Source of the DNA: Fictibacillus nanhaiensis
Lineage (GTDB): Bacteria; Bacillota; Bacilli; Bacillales; Fictibacillaceae
Assembly (NCBI RefSeq): GCF_019801215.1
Contig: NZ_JAHVJO010000001.1
Span: 620,001 to 684,000 of the forward strand
Length of the DNA: 64,000 nucleotides
Direction: 5' to 3'
Shown here: piece by piece, positions 1-8,950 of the stretch
Position numbering within the stretch: the stretch's first letter is position 1
Layout of the letters: each line of letters begins with the position of its first letter
The notes under the pieces: generated by a model
Seen by the model: the letters and a program-made list of their open reading frames with translations, nothing else
Told to the model about the DNA's origin: nothing
Database searches by the model: none
Program-made: the position numbers and the translations under genes

Positions 1-69
1 TGGACATCCTTTAAAAACATGCTGAACCGACTTTTCTTTGTTGCCAAGGAGCATGACCGCCTATGGTAA
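1..69 (+). CDS. dacB: C-terminal end of DacB (D-alanyl-D-alanine carboxypeptidase), partial
   Basis: The window opens inside an open frame whose last 22 codons end in an amphipathic, aromatic-rich tail (…FVAKEHDRLW) and stop at TAA 67-69. Low-molecular-weight penicillin-binding proteins end in such a membrane-anchoring helix. In B. subtilis dacB, the sporulation-specific carboxypeptidase acting on cortex peptidoglycan, lies directly upstream of spmA-spmB. Here its stop overlaps the spmA start, so the genes should be translationally coupled. The identity rests on position and tail character, because the catalytic part is outside the window. Confidence 0.6.
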   Translation, partial: WTSFKNMLNRLFFVAKEHDRLW

Positions 70-656
70 ATTACATCTGGGTAGGAATGATGGTTATTGG
101 TTTTGTCGTTGCGGCGATTAACGGAAACATGGATAAAGTAAATGAAGCGATTTTCACTAGTGCAAAAGAAGCGGTTACGTTAAGCTTTGCTATGATCAGT
201 ATACTTGTGTTTTGGCTTGGCATTATGAAAATAGCAGAAAAGGGTGGTTTATTAGAAGTGCTGGCCTTTTTGTTTCGCCCAATCGTAAAAAGGCTGTTTC
301 CTGATATTCCACCTGACCATCCTGCACTCGGCTATATTTTATCGAATATGGCTGCAAATTTGCTCGGGTTAGGAAACGCTGCAACGCCAATGGGGATTAA
401 AGCGATGGAGCAGCTCAAGATATTAAACGGAGGCAAGAATGAAGCAAGCCGTTCTATGATTACACTGCTTGCCATTAATACTTCAAGCATTACTCTTATT
501 CCTACTACAATCATAGCGATACGTATGAGTTACAACTCGCAGTCCCCAACAGATATCGTTGCACCGACCCTATTAGCAACCGGAATTGCTACGATAGGCG
601 CTATCCTTATTGACCGATTCTATTATTACCGTTCCTTGCAAAAGGGAGGGAAATAG
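63..656 (+). CDS. spmA: Spore maturation protein A
   Basis: 197 aa, the usual family length. It is a multi-pass membrane protein with the nucleoside-transporter-gate-like (Gate) fold. Recognisable stretches are the N-terminal MVNYIWVGMM segment, the central GLGNAATPMGIKAM motif and NTSSITLIPTTIIAIR near the C-terminus. In B. subtilis SpmA and SpmB are needed for spore core dehydration and act alongside DacB. ATG 63 overlaps the end of the upstream dacB frame, so the three genes form one sporulation operon. Nothing looks broken. Confidence 0.95.
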   Translation: MVNYIWVGMMVIGFVVAAINGNMDKVNEAIFTSAKEAVTLSFAMISILVFWLGIMKIAEKGGLLEVLAFLFRPIVKRLFPDIPPDHPALGYILSNMAANLLGLGNAATPMGIKAMEQLKILNGGKNEASRSMITLLAINTSSITLIPTTIIAIRMSYNSQSPTDIVAPTLLATGIATIGAILIDRFYYYRSLQKGGK

Positions 657-657
657 A

Positions 658-1185
658 ATGGGTTTCGTACAATCGTTTTCGATCTGGTTCATCCCTTTCC
701 TTATTGGTTTTATTCTGTTGTATGGAACATATAAAAAAGTACCAACATATGAAACGTTCGTTGAAGGTGGAAAAGAAGGGTTTTCCATCGCAATCAGTAT
801 CATCCCATTTTTAGTGGGAATGCTCGTTGCTATATCTGTTTTCAGAGCTTCTGGTGCACTGGATTTTGTTATGGTAGCGATGCGTCCTATATTTTCATTG
901 TTTCATATTCCAGCAGAAGTAGTTCCGCTCGGTTTGATGAGAACAATATCAGGTACTGGAGCTCTCGGTATGACATCAGACCTGATTGCCACCCATGGTC
1001 CAGACTCTTTTATTGGCCGTTTAGCTTCCACGATCCAAGGAAGTACCGACACGACCTTTTATGTATTGACGGTATATTTTGGGGCAGTTGGGATTAAAAA
1101 AATGAAATATGCTCTGAAGGTTGGCCTCCTTGCTGATTTGATCGGATTTTTAGCTTCAATTGTTGCAATTACTATCCTATTTTAA
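658..1185 (+). CDS. spmB: Spore maturation protein B
   Basis: 175 aa membrane protein, partner of SpmA. The family signature GFILLYGTYKKVPTYETFVEG lies near residues 15-35 and the second motif, GPDSFIGRLASTIQGSTDTT, near 115-135. An in-frame start at 610 exists, but ATG 658 follows a strong AGGGAGGG Shine-Dalgarno at about 645-652 and gives the family N-terminus. The start is 1 nt past the spmA stop, so translation is coupled. A terminator follows at 1199-1224. Confidence 0.95.
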   Translation: MGFVQSFSIWFIPFLIGFILLYGTYKKVPTYETFVEGGKEGFSIAISIIPFLVGMLVAISVFRASGALDFVMVAMRPIFSLFHIPAEVVPLGLMRTISGTGALGMTSDLIATHGPDSFIGRLASTIQGSTDTTFYVLTVYFGAVGIKKMKYALKVGLLADLIGFLASIVAITILF

Positions 1186-1198
1186 TCATAAAACGAAC

Positions 1199-1224
1199 AA
1201 AAAGAGTCGTGGCGGCTCTTTTTT
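1199..1224 (+). terminator. Rho-independent terminator of spmAB
   Basis: AAAGAGTCG-TGG-CGGCTCTTT hairpin followed by a T run, immediately after spmB. Confidence 0.8.
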
Positions 1225-1284
1225 ACGTTTATCTAGGTTGAGAATTACGAATAATGAAGGTATGATGAGACATGAGGTGAAGTC

Positions 1285-2031
1285 ATGGAACGATTGCAAA
1301 AAGTAATTGCCCAAAGCGGAATAACTTCCAGAAGAAAAGCTGAGGAATTAATCCGTGAAGGGAAAGTAAAAGTAAACGGAAACGTTATAACAGAATTGGG
1401 AACTAAGGTAGGAACAAAAGATAAGATCGAAGTAAATGAAATTCAAATTCAACGGGAACAACCCGTTTATTTTTTGATGTATAAACCTTCTGGTGTTATT
1501 ACGGCAGTTTCAGACGATAAGGGAAGAAAAGTAGTTGCTGATTATTTTAAAGACCTTATTGAGCAGCGAGTTTTTCCTGTCGGGAGATTGGATTATGACA
1601 CAACAGGTGCCATTATCATGACAAATGACGGAGAATTTGCGAACGTTTTAATGCACCCGCGATATCAGCTTGATAAAGTGTATATTGCAAAAGTAAAAGG
1701 CATACCGCCAAGAGAAAAAATTAAGCAGCTTGAACGTGGTATCCGCCTTGAGGATGGAATGACAGCACCTGCACATGTTAAAGTCATGTCCATCGATAAA
1801 AAGAAAGGAACGGCAATCGTTGAATTGACGATTCATGAAGGAAAGAATCGACAAGTAAAGCGAATGTTAGAAGCCATTGGCTGTCCAGTCATGAAGTTAA
1901 AACGAGAAAGATACGGATTTCTAGATCTTAGAGGACTGAATCCAGGTGAGTTTAGAGAATTAACGCCACATGAAATAAAACAGCTAAGAAATATGGCTGT
2001 CACACAAACGTCAAAAAAAAGCCGTAGATAG
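1285..2031 (+). CDS. rluB: 23S rRNA pseudouridine synthase, RluB/RsuA family
   Basis: 248 aa. An N-terminal S4 RNA-binding domain (residues 1-60, RLQKVIAQSGITSRRKAEEL) precedes the RsuA-type pseudouridine synthase domain. The catalytic motif GRLDYDTTG lies at residues 100-108 with Asp103 as the predicted nucleophile, and HEGKNRQVKRM is the conserved downstream motif. It isomerises uridine to pseudouridine in large-subunit rRNA. ATG 1285 is preceded by GAGGTGA. The orthologue (ypuL) has the same position between spmB and resA in B. subtilis. Its last codons overlap the terminator. Confidence 0.93.
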   Translation: MERLQKVIAQSGITSRRKAEELIREGKVKVNGNVITELGTKVGTKDKIEVNEIQIQREQPVYFLMYKPSGVITAVSDDKGRKVVADYFKDLIEQRVFPVGRLDYDTTGAIIMTNDGEFANVLMHPRYQLDKVYIAKVKGIPPREKIKQLERGIRLEDGMTAPAHVKVMSIDKKKGTAIVELTIHEGKNRQVKRMLEAIGCPVMKLKRERYGFLDLRGLNPGEFRELTPHEIKQLRNMAVTQTSKKSRR

Positions 2032-2041
2032 GCTTTTTTTT
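2013..2041 (+). terminator. Terminator overlapping the 3' end of rluB
   Basis: AAAAAAAGCC-gtagata-GGCTTTTTTT. The rluB stop codon (2029-2031) lies within the hairpin. Confidence 0.8.
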
Positions 2042-2085
2042 CAAGTTATAGTAAAATGGAAGCGGCAAAAAGGGAGCGGATGAAG

Positions 2086-2610
2086 TTGAAGAAAAAAAGA
2101 TTATGGTTTCGCTCTGCTCTGCTTGCCATATTGGTTATAGCGGTCGGTTATACCATTTATAACAGTATCTTTGAAGAGACAGGTACATACATAAGCAAAG
2201 GAGATAGAGCTCCTAACTTTGTACTGACAGATCTGGATGGCAATCGAGTAGAACTTGAAGATTATCGAGGTAAAGGGGTATTCTTAAACTTTTGGGGTAC
2301 ATGGTGTAAGCCTTGTGAACGGGAGATGCCATATATGCAAAGGCAATATGAGGCGTATAAGGAGCAAGGTGTAGAAATTCTTGCAGTAAATGTGAGTGAA
2401 ACGAATGTATCGGTCAAAAATTTTGCTAAACGATATCATTTGACCTTCCCAATCCCAATGGATAAACAACGTGAAGTAACAAAGGCGTACGGAATCGGTC
2501 CGATACCGACAACGATTCTTGTAGATAAAGACGGAAAAGTTGTGGAACGGACAAGCGAGTCACTATCGGAAGAAAAAATCATTTCATTCATGGAAAAAAT
2601 CAAGCCGTAA
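2086..2610 (+). CDS. resA: Thiol-disulfide oxidoreductase ResA (cytochrome c maturation)
   Basis: 174 aa: an N-terminal membrane anchor (residues 5-27), then an extracytoplasmic thioredoxin-like domain. The active-site WGTWCKPCE places the cysteines at 74 and 77, the same numbers as in B. subtilis ResA. It reduces the CxxCH disulfide of apocytochrome c before haem attachment by ResBC. I chose TTG 2086 because AGGGAG (2071-2076) is 9 nt upstream and the N-terminus MKKKRLWF matches the family; ATG 2080 is an alternative but sits only 3 nt from that Shine-Dalgarno. First gene of resABC, 9 nt before resB. Confidence 0.93.
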   Translation: MKKKRLWFRSALLAILVIAVGYTIYNSIFEETGTYISKGDRAPNFVLTDLDGNRVELEDYRGKGVFLNFWGTWCKPCEREMPYMQRQYEAYKEQGVEILAVNVSETNVSVKNFAKRYHLTFPIPMDKQREVTKAYGIGPIPTTILVDKDGKVVERTSESLSEEKIISFMEKIKP

Positions 2611-2619
2611 GAGGGGGAT

Positions 2620-4230
2620 ATGATGCAATCAAAACTATGTGAATGCGGCCACTCTAACCCTTACGGAACAAGTCTTTGTCAAGCTTGTGGGAAACCATTG
2701 GATAACGAAGTTGAAGTACTGTCAAGCATGCGCTATGAAGGAAGTGCCAGAAGGTCGCAAACGTATAAATCGACGATTGTTGATCGAGTATGGAACTTCT
2801 TTTCATCTGTAAAGGTTGGGGTTTGGTTAATCGTCACTATTCTAGTGGCAGCAGCGATTGGAACGATCTTTCCACAAGAAATGTTTATACCGCCAAATGT
2901 TGATCCCGCCTCTCATTATGAGAGTGAATATGGGACTTTAGGATTCATCTATTATTTATTAGGCTTTCATAATCTTTACGGATCATGGTGGTTTATTATC
3001 TTGCTCGGAATGTTAGGGTTATCCATCATTATTGCGAGTCTGGATCGAGGAATTCCTTTATATAAAGCTCTTAAAACACAGAGGGTTACAAGACATGATC
3101 AATTCATGAAAAATCAGCGTTTATTGTCCGTCTCTCATGATGTTGAAATGGAAGAGATCAAATATTCACTGGAAACATTAAGATACAAGGTTCGTGAGGA
3201 AGAGGGAAACCTTTTTGCTGAAAAAGGACGTTTTTCAAGATGGGGCGCATATGTCAACCATGTTGGGTTAATTATTTTTCTTACAGGAGCGATGCTTCGT
3301 TTCTTTCCAGGCATGTATGTGGACGAGATACTCTGGGTAAGAGAAGGAGAAAAAGCATCCATTCCAGGGACTAAAAGTGATGAAGGACAGTTTTACTTAG
3401 AAAACAATGATTTTATTTTGGAGATGTATGATAAGAACGATAAAAAGTTTAATTCAGCATTAAGTTCCGTTGATGGCGAGGTAGCTAAAAATTATCAAAG
3501 TAATGTCACTTTGTATAAAACAGAACCTGCCCATACGATCGGGGAAGAACCGAAACTTCTAAAAGTTAAAGATGGCGTGATTCGGGTAAACGAACCGTTC
3601 AAGTTTGATTCATTCGCACTCTATCAAACTGATTTTAAGCTAAATGAATTTTATAAAATGAGTTTTAAACTCGAAGAAAAATCAACAGGTAAATTCTTTG
3701 GTGATTTAACAGTAGATCTGCATGAACCAGAAACAGAGTATGACTTAGGAAACGGGTATCGGGTTGAAATTTTAGATTATTATCCAAACTTTGTTTTAAA
3801 TGAACATAATCAACCAGCTACGGTAAACAACTTGCCAGATAATCCTGCTTTTGTGTTTGCTATGTATTCTCCCTCAACACCAAAAGGAGAGAAAGCATTC
3901 GTTGGGATTCAAAAAAACATCGAATCAGGTGACAATCAATTTAAGATGTCTTTTGCTGGAATTGAAACGAAGGATTTAACGGCGTTAACCGTCAGAAAAG
4001 ACCATACATTATGGATCATTGCCCTTGGCGGCATCATTTTTATGATTGGGGTAACACAAGGATTATATTGGAATTACAGAAGAATTTGGATTAAACAAAA
4101 TGAAGACGGAATCTGGGCTGCGGCACATACGAATAAAAACTGGTATGGCTTAAAAAAGGATTTGGAGTTCTTGTCGGACAAAACGAATTTAACACCATTG
4201 GAAGATAAAGAAATAGATTCTATTAAGTAG
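2620..4230 (+). CDS. resB: Cytochrome c biogenesis protein ResB
   Basis: 536 aa. The N-terminus carries a zinc-ribbon-like Cys cluster (C7, C9, C20, C23), as in Bacillus ResB. Then come the conserved transmembrane segment WNFFSSVKVGVWLIV, further helices near residues 125-145 and 205-225, a large extracytoplasmic domain (about 240-460) and a last helix near 465-485. With ResC it forms the System II (Ccs) haem exporter and cytochrome c synthetase. Two ATGs (2620, 2623) stand next to each other after GAGGGGG; either could start. Confidence 0.95.
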   Translation: MMQSKLCECGHSNPYGTSLCQACGKPLDNEVEVLSSMRYEGSARRSQTYKSTIVDRVWNFFSSVKVGVWLIVTILVAAAIGTIFPQEMFIPPNVDPASHYESEYGTLGFIYYLLGFHNLYGSWWFIILLGMLGLSIIIASLDRGIPLYKALKTQRVTRHDQFMKNQRLLSVSHDVEMEEIKYSLETLRYKVREEEGNLFAEKGRFSRWGAYVNHVGLIIFLTGAMLRFFPGMYVDEILWVREGEKASIPGTKSDEGQFYLENNDFILEMYDKNDKKFNSALSSVDGEVAKNYQSNVTLYKTEPAHTIGEEPKLLKVKDGVIRVNEPFKFDSFALYQTDFKLNEFYKMSFKLEEKSTGKFFGDLTVDLHEPETEYDLGNGYRVEILDYYPNFVLNEHNQPATVNNLPDNPAFVFAMYSPSTPKGEKAFVGIQKNIESGDNQFKMSFAGIETKDLTALTVRKDHTLWIIALGGIIFMIGVTQGLYWNYRRIWIKQNEDGIWAAAHTNKNWYGLKKDLEFLSDKTNLTPLEDKEIDSIK

Positions 4231-4254
4231 TACCGTTAGGCAGGAGGGTATAAG

Positions 4255-5442
4255 ATGTCGGAATTAAGCAGTACGCTTTTATATAGCGCATTTATTATCT
4301 ATTTGTTTTCAACCCTTTTCTTTGCGATGTCAATTTCTGATAAAAAGCAATCAAAGGCCGCTTATACAAAAAGATGGGGAAGAATAGGCTTTATTAGTGC
4401 TTGCGCGGGTTTTCTATTTCAACTCGGTTATTTCATTACAAGATGGATCGCTAGCGGGCATGCACCTGTAAGCAATTTGTTTGAGTTTACAACGTTCTTT
4501 GGCATGATGATGGTTCTAGCATTTATCATTTTATATATCATCTACCGCACGAATGGCCTTGGTGTTTTCGCGATGCCAGTGGCTGTCCTTGTTATTTCAT
4601 ATGCAAGCATGTTTCCAAGAGAAATATCACCGTTAATTCCTGCCTTGCAGAGTGATTGGTTAAAAATTCACGTAACTACGGCGGCTCTTGGCGAAGGGAT
4701 ACTTGCTATTTCATTCGTTTCCGGACTTATTTATTTAATCCGAACGGTTGATCAATCCGTTTCAACGAAAAAGACGAAGTGGCTGGAAATCATACTTTAC
4801 AGTTTATTAAGCGTTGTTGGTTTTATCGTTGTATCTTTAGCGTTTAAAGGGACAGGGTACGAAACGAGCTTTGAAATGATGAACGAAAACAATCAGCCGA
4901 CAAAAATTGTTTACGAAATGCCTGCTTTAGCAGGACCAGCGAACGGAAAGCAGCTAGATGAAGGCTTTGGACCGCTCTTTTCGACACCATCTTGGATGAA
5001 CGGTGTTGATGCATCAATCAAGTTAAATACGTTCATATGGTCTCTCGTTGCAGGGTTAATTATTTATGGATTGCTTCGCTTAATCTTAAGAAAAAGGATT
5101 TCCGCAGCGCTTCAGTCTAAAGTTAACAATATGAATCCTGAACTTCTTGATGAAATTAGTTATCGAGCTGTTGCCATCGGGTTTCCTATCTTCACGCTAG
5201 GTGCGCTCATTTTTGCAATGATCTGGGCTCAGCAAGCGTGGTCTAGATTTTGGGGCTGGGATCCAAAAGAGGTTTGGGCACTGATTACATTCTTGTTTTA
5301 CGCGGCCTATCTTCACTTGAGACTTTCAAGGGGCTGGCATGGTGAAAAATCAGCATGGTTATGTGTGCTTGGATTTTGGATCATCACGTTTAACTTAATT
5401 GCAGTTAACCTCGTTTTAGTCGGATTGCATTCTTATGCTTAA
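4255..5442 (+). CDS. resC: Cytochrome c synthase subunit ResC (CcsA family)
   Basis: 395 aa multi-pass membrane protein with the tryptophan-rich haem-handling signature [11 protein letters not shown] at about residues 332-342. Other family features are the early [11 protein letters not shown] stretch and a late helix with conserved histidines ([11 protein letters not shown]). It is the haem-presenting partner of ResB in System II cytochrome c biogenesis and serves the cytochrome c domain of QcrC, encoded later in this window. The Shine-Dalgarno CAGGAGGG precedes ATG 4255. A terminator separates it from resD. Confidence 0.95.
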   Translation: MSELSSTLLYSAFIIYLFSTLFFAMSISDKKQSKAAYTKRWGRIGFISACAGFLFQLGYFITRWIASGHAPVSNLFEFTTFFGMMMVLAFIILYIIYRTNGLGVFAMPVAVLVISYASMFPREISPLIPALQSDWLKIHVTTAALGEGILAISFVSGLIYLIRTVDQSVSTKKTKWLEIILYSLLSVVGFIVVSLAFKGTGYETSFEMMNENNQPTKIVYEMPALAGPANGKQLDEGFGPLFSTPSWMNGVDASIKLNTFIWSLVAGLIIYGLLRLILRKRISAALQSKVNNMNPELLDEISYRAVAIGFPIFTLGALIFAMIWAQQAWSRFWGWDPKEVWALITFLFYAAYLHLRLSRGWHGEKSAWLCVLGFWIITFNLIAVNLVLVGLHSYA

Positions 5443-5461
5443 GGGTTATTCATGAAAAGAA

Positions 5462-5491
5462 AGTCTCTCTTCTTTAAGAGAGGCTTTTTTG
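5462..5491 (+). terminator. Terminator of resABC
   Basis: AGTCTCTCTT-cttt-AAGAGAGGCT hairpin followed by six Ts. Confidence 0.8.
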
Positions 5492-5516
5492 TAAATGGGG
5501 GTAAGATGTTTCTCGT

Positions 5517-5546
5517 TTGTTTGAACATGATTACTTCATGTATGAT
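5517..5546 (+). promoter_or_regulatory. Candidate sigma-A promoter for resDE
   Basis: TTGTTT (5517-5522), an 18-nt spacer and TATGAT (5541-5546), about 60 nt before resD and downstream of the resC terminator. It implies that resDE can be transcribed separately from resABC. Confidence 0.45.
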
Positions 5547-5606
5547 AGAAACAGGATATTTAAGGAATAATTGGTTTTAATAATGATTTCTTGTGGAGGA
5601 CTGAAA

Positions 5607-6323
5607 ATGAATACGGAAGCTAAAATTCTTGTTGTTGATGACGAAGAACGAATTCGCAAGCTATTAACGATGTATTTGGAAAGAGAAAATTATGAAGTAC
5701 ATGAAGCAGAAAACGGAGAAGACGCACTTCAAATGGCTGTTTCCATTAATTTTGATCTTATTCTGCTTGACCTTATGTTACCTGGGATGGACGGGATAGA
5801 AGTTTGCGAGAAACTCCGGGAAAAGAAAGCAACTCCCGTTATTATGCTAACCGCTAAAGGTGAAGAATTAAACAGGATTCAAGGCTTTGAAGCGGGTACA
5901 GATGATTATATCGCTAAACCTTTTAGCCCGAGAGAAGTGATCTTGCGTGTAAAAGCACTTTTAAGAAGATCATCACCAACTAAATTTCTTCAAACAGAAA
6001 CCGTTGCCAAAAACGTAGTCGTTTTTAAGCATCTGACGATTGATCATGATGCTCACCGGGTAACAGCTGGAGGAAAAGAAGTAAACTTAACACCAAAGGA
6101 ATATGAACTTCTTTATTATCTGGCTAAAACACCAGACAAAGTTTATGCCCGTGAGCAGCTGTTAAAGGATGTTTGGAATTATGAGTTTTTTGGTGATCTT
6201 AGAACTGTAGATACTCATGTAAAAAGACTTCGGGAAAAATTGAACAAAGTTTCTCCTGATGCAGCTTCCATGATTGCAACCGTTTGGGGAGTTGGATATA
6301 AATTCGAGGCGGGAAATGAATGA
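5607..6323 (+). CDS. resD: Response regulator ResD (OmpR/PhoB family)
   Basis: 238 aa. A receiver domain (residues 5-120) has the acidic pocket D11/D12, the phospho-acceptor D55 in LILLDLMLPGMDG, and the conserved lysine in the IAKPF segment. A C-terminal winged-helix DNA-binding domain (about 140-235) ends in TVDTHVKRLREKL…VWGVGYKFE. ResD controls respiration genes such as resABC, ctaA and qcr in response to oxygen limitation and nitric oxide. ATG 5607 is chosen over an upstream start because GTGGAGGA precedes it and the family length fits. It overlaps resE by 4 nt. Confidence 0.95.
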   Translation: MNTEAKILVVDDEERIRKLLTMYLERENYEVHEAENGEDALQMAVSINFDLILLDLMLPGMDGIEVCEKLREKKATPVIMLTAKGEELNRIQGFEAGTDDYIAKPFSPREVILRVKALLRRSSPTKFLQTETVAKNVVVFKHLTIDHDAHRVTAGGKEVNLTPKEYELLYYLAKTPDKVYAREQLLKDVWNYEFFGDLRTVDTHVKRLREKLNKVSPDAASMIATVWGVGYKFEAGNE

Positions 6324-8107
6324 TTTGGCGAAGTGTTGTAGGTAAACTCTGGGTAACAATATTGTTATTAGTATCAGTTGTACTAACGTTATTAACGATA
6401 TTGCTTACCCAATTCTTTGAAAATTTTTATGATGAACAAGCAAAGGAACAATTAACAAAAATGGCTGATCGGCTAGTTTTGATTATGGAGAATGATTCAA
6501 ATAAGGAAGAAGCCATTCGCATTACAAGGGAAATGGCTGAGGCTTATTCGATGTCCATCATGATTATTGATAAGAATCAAGAGTCATTCATTTCAACTGA
6601 AACACAAGGTGAAACTCCCACCATCCCTGTTTCTGTTTTTAATGAGGATGAAAAATTGTCAAATGTTATCCAAAAGAAAAAAAACATCTACATCAATGGT
6701 GACTTTCCCATTCGTGCAAACGGGAAAGAATTAGAACATACGATGATCATTTACGGTGAACCGTATGGGAATGGACAAAATGCCGGTGGCGTGTATGTTT
6801 ATCAATCCATCGAAAACATTAAGAAAACGACAGATCAAACAAAATACCTTATTTTCTTAGCCGCTGGTATAGCAATTATACTAACTACAATCTTTGCTTT
6901 TTTCCTATCAACACGAATTACAGCTCCACTTAGAAAGATGAGAGAAGCGGCAACATCTGTAGCAAAAGGTGAATTTGATATGAAGGTGCCAATCCTAACT
7001 CATGATGAGATTGGTGAACTTGGAATGACATTTAATCGGATGGGACGGCAGCTTAAAAGTAATATTACAGCGCTTAATCAGGAAAAAGAGCAGCTAACTA
7101 GTGTTTTAAGCTCAATGGCTGATGGCGTTATTACATTTGATCGAAAAATGAATATATTGGTTACAAATCCCCCAGCAGACCGATTTTTACAAGCTTACTA
7201 TTATGAATCAGGGATGAAGACGGAAGCAGAAGGAAGCGTTCCTAAAGAAGTCACCCGGCTTTATCAGCAAGTCGTTTCATTAGAGAGTGAACAAATGACA
7301 GAAGTTGATATTCAAGGAAGGTCTTGGGTTGTTGTCATGACCCCTCTATACGATCATTCCGTCATTCGCGGAGCGGTAGCAGTCCTGCGGGATATGACAG
7401 AAGAAAGACGCATGGATAAATTAAGAGAAGACTTTGTGGCAAATGTTTCACATGAATTAAAGACCCCGATCTCTATGCTTCAAGGATACAGTGAGGCTAT
7501 CGTAGATGGTATCGCTGAGTCAGAAGAAGAAAAGAAAGAACTAGCAGGTATTATTTTAGATGAATCAAAAAGAATGGGAAGACTCGTAAACGAGCTTTTG
7601 GATTTAGCCAGATTAGAAGCAGGTCATATGAAGCTTCATTATTCAACTACCCCCATCGTTCCATTTGTGGAACGGATTGTGCGAAAGTTTCAGGGTCCTG
7701 CAAAAGAAAGGGATATTCAATTAAATCTTGATCTAGCCGGTGTTCAAAAAGAAATGGAGATCGATCCTGATCGGATTGAACAAGTGCTGACAAACTTAAT
7801 CGATAATGCGATTCGCCACACCTCGCATGGTGGTTTTGTAAATCTCTCTCTAGAATCAAGTGAAAGAGCCGTAAAGTTTTTTATTAAAGATAATGGGTCA
7901 GGGATCAAAGAAGAAGATCTTCCATTTGTATTTGAGCGTTTTTATAAAGGTGATAAAGCGAGAACGAGAGGTAAATCAGGGGGAACGGGCCTTGGACTTG
8001 CAATCGCAAGAAACATTGTTGAAGCGCATGGGGGACAGATCAATGTTCATAGCAAAAATAATGAAGGAACGACATTTTCTTTTGTAATTCCACGAATGAT
8101 GAAATAA
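6320..8107 (+). CDS. resE: Sensor histidine kinase ResE
   Basis: 595 aa membrane kinase. Domains in order: helix 1 (residues 10-35), extracytoplasmic sensor (about 36-170), helix 2 (172-193), HAMP (about 194-247), PAS (about 255-370), HisKA with phospho-accepting H378 in FVANVSHELKTP, and HATPase with N-box NLIDNAIRH and G-boxes DNGSGIKEED and GTGLGLAIAR. In B. subtilis it phosphorylates ResD, and the PAS domain is an important redox-sensing element. ATG 6320 overlaps the resD stop (ATGA). In B. subtilis sigX-rsiX follow; here a B12 riboswitch region does. Confidence 0.95.
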   Translation: MIWRSVVGKLWVTILLLVSVVLTLLTILLTQFFENFYDEQAKEQLTKMADRLVLIMENDSNKEEAIRITREMAEAYSMSIMIIDKNQESFISTETQGETPTIPVSVFNEDEKLSNVIQKKKNIYINGDFPIRANGKELEHTMIIYGEPYGNGQNAGGVYVYQSIENIKKTTDQTKYLIFLAAGIAIILTTIFAFFLSTRITAPLRKMREAATSVAKGEFDMKVPILTHDEIGELGMTFNRMGRQLKSNITALNQEKEQLTSVLSSMADGVITFDRKMNILVTNPPADRFLQAYYYESGMKTEAEGSVPKEVTRLYQQVVSLESEQMTEVDIQGRSWVVVMTPLYDHSVIRGAVAVLRDMTEERRMDKLREDFVANVSHELKTPISMLQGYSEAIVDGIAESEEEKKELAGIILDESKRMGRLVNELLDLARLEAGHMKLHYSTTPIVPFVERIVRKFQGPAKERDIQLNLDLAGVQKEMEIDPDRIEQVLTNLIDNAIRHTSHGGFVNLSLESSERAVKFFIKDNGSGIKEEDLPFVFERFYKGDKARTRGKSGGTGLGLAIARNIVEAHGGQINVHSKNNEGTTFSFVIPRMMK

Positions 8108-8169
8108 ATTATCAATCTTTCCCGATTAATCTTGTTTCATAAGGAACAAAAAAAATTTTTAAAAATACG

Positions 8170-8197
8170 TTCACAAAATATTGCATTACGTTATAAT
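8170..8197 (+). promoter_or_regulatory. Candidate sigma-A promoter upstream of the cobalamin riboswitch
   Basis: TTCACA (8170-8175), a 16-nt spacer and a perfect TATAAT (8192-8197). The predicted transcript start, near 8204, lies about 20-30 nt before the aptamer. Confidence 0.6.
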
Positions 8198-8224
8198 TGG
8201 AAGTGTAGTTAATAATTTCATAGG

Positions 8225-8400
8225 ATGTTTTAAAACAGGTGCTGTCCACTTAAGGACGAGCATAATAGGGAAAACGGTTAAATTCCGTTGCGGTCCCGCC
8301 ACTGTAATTGTGAGAAACCTAACGACTAAACCACTGTTCATAACGGGAAGGTGTTAGGGGACGATGATCATGAGCCAGGAGACCTGCCTGTTTTTACGTA
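8225..8400 (+). promoter_or_regulatory. Cobalamin (AdoCbl-type) riboswitch aptamer
   Basis: The class hallmarks are present in order: AGGTGCTGTCC near 8237; AATAGGGAA at about 8264-8272; the GCGGTCCCGCCACTG core with the GCCACTG box at 8298-8304; and the B12 box AGCCAGGAGACCTGCC at 8373-8388. The region fills most of the 441-nt gap between resE and the lipoprotein gene. A terminator hairpin follows at 8481-8511, which suits transcriptional control: bound cobalamin would favour termination and shut off the downstream lipoprotein and ECF S-component genes. Confidence 0.93.
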
Positions 8401-8480
8401 ACATGACCTACGAGGATAGGGGAGGTGTTAAGACAGTGCCACTAATAGGCGGCTGTTTTCTGCCTGTATACCAAATTGAC

Positions 8481-8511
8481 AATCTCCTTCGTAGACGAAG
8501 GGGATTTTTTT
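8481..8511 (+). terminator. Riboswitch expression-platform terminator
   Basis: AATCTCCTTCGT-ag-ACGAAGGGGATT followed by a T run, located between the aptamer and the first gene. The 5' arm (TCCTTCGTAG, 8485-8494) can instead pair with CTACGAGGA at 8408-8416, which would be the antiterminator. Confidence 0.8.
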
Positions 8512-8548
8512 GGTTCATTTTAGAAAAAAAATAGGAAGAAGGTTTCGT

Positions 8549-8950
8549 ATGAAAAAACTGTTTTTAGTATTTACTACAATGATGATGTTGGTTGGATGTG
8601 GGACTGCAGAAACGACTAAAAATACTTCTGATCAGCCTAAGTCAGAAGAAAGCAAAAAACAGCAGGTAACTGTGCATATTACAAAAGACAATGGCAATGA
8701 AAAAGTAACAGAAAAAAAAGTAGATATTACTGAAGAGACAACTGTTATGGATGTTATGAAAAATAATTTTGAGATCAAAACTCAATATGATGATTCTTTC
8801 ATCAGTTCTATTGATGGTGTTGCAGGAAACGAACAAGATAAAACATCTTGGTTTTTCTCTGTCAATGGTGAGGAAGCGATGAAAGGGGCAAAAGATATCA
8901 CCTTAAAACCTGGTGATTCGGTTGAGTTTGACTTCCATAAATATGAATAG
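8549..8950 (+). CDS. DUF4430 (transcobalamin-like) lipoprotein
   Basis: 133 aa. The lipoprotein signal MKKLFLVFTTMMMLVGC gives lipidated Cys17 (lipobox LVGC). A Lys/Ser/Thr-rich linker (18-50) precedes a DUF4430-type domain (about 50-133) with WFFSVNGEEAMKGAKDITLKPGDSVEF. DUF4430 resembles the C-terminal domain of transcobalamin and intrinsic factor. With the B12 riboswitch upstream and an ECF S component downstream, a surface corrinoid-binding role is likely, but that is inference. ATG 8549 follows AGGAAGAAGG. Its stop overlaps the next start (8943). Confidence 0.8.
   Translation: MKKLFLVFTTMMMLVGCGTAETTKNTSDQPKSEESKKQQVTVHITKDNGNEKVTEKKVDITEETTVMDVMKNNFEIKTQYDDSFISSIDGVAGNEQDKTSWFFSVNGEEAMKGAKDITLKPGDSVEFDFHKYE

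Noticed and set aside
2056-2085. Upstream ATG starts for resA (2056, 2080)
   Set aside because: 2056 has no ribosome site and 2080 is only 3 nt from AGGGAG. The TTG at 2086 gives active-site Cys74/Cys77, as in B. subtilis ResA.
7893-8087. 64-codon plus-strand frame inside resE
   Set aside because: Out-of-frame shadow of the conserved ATPase domain.
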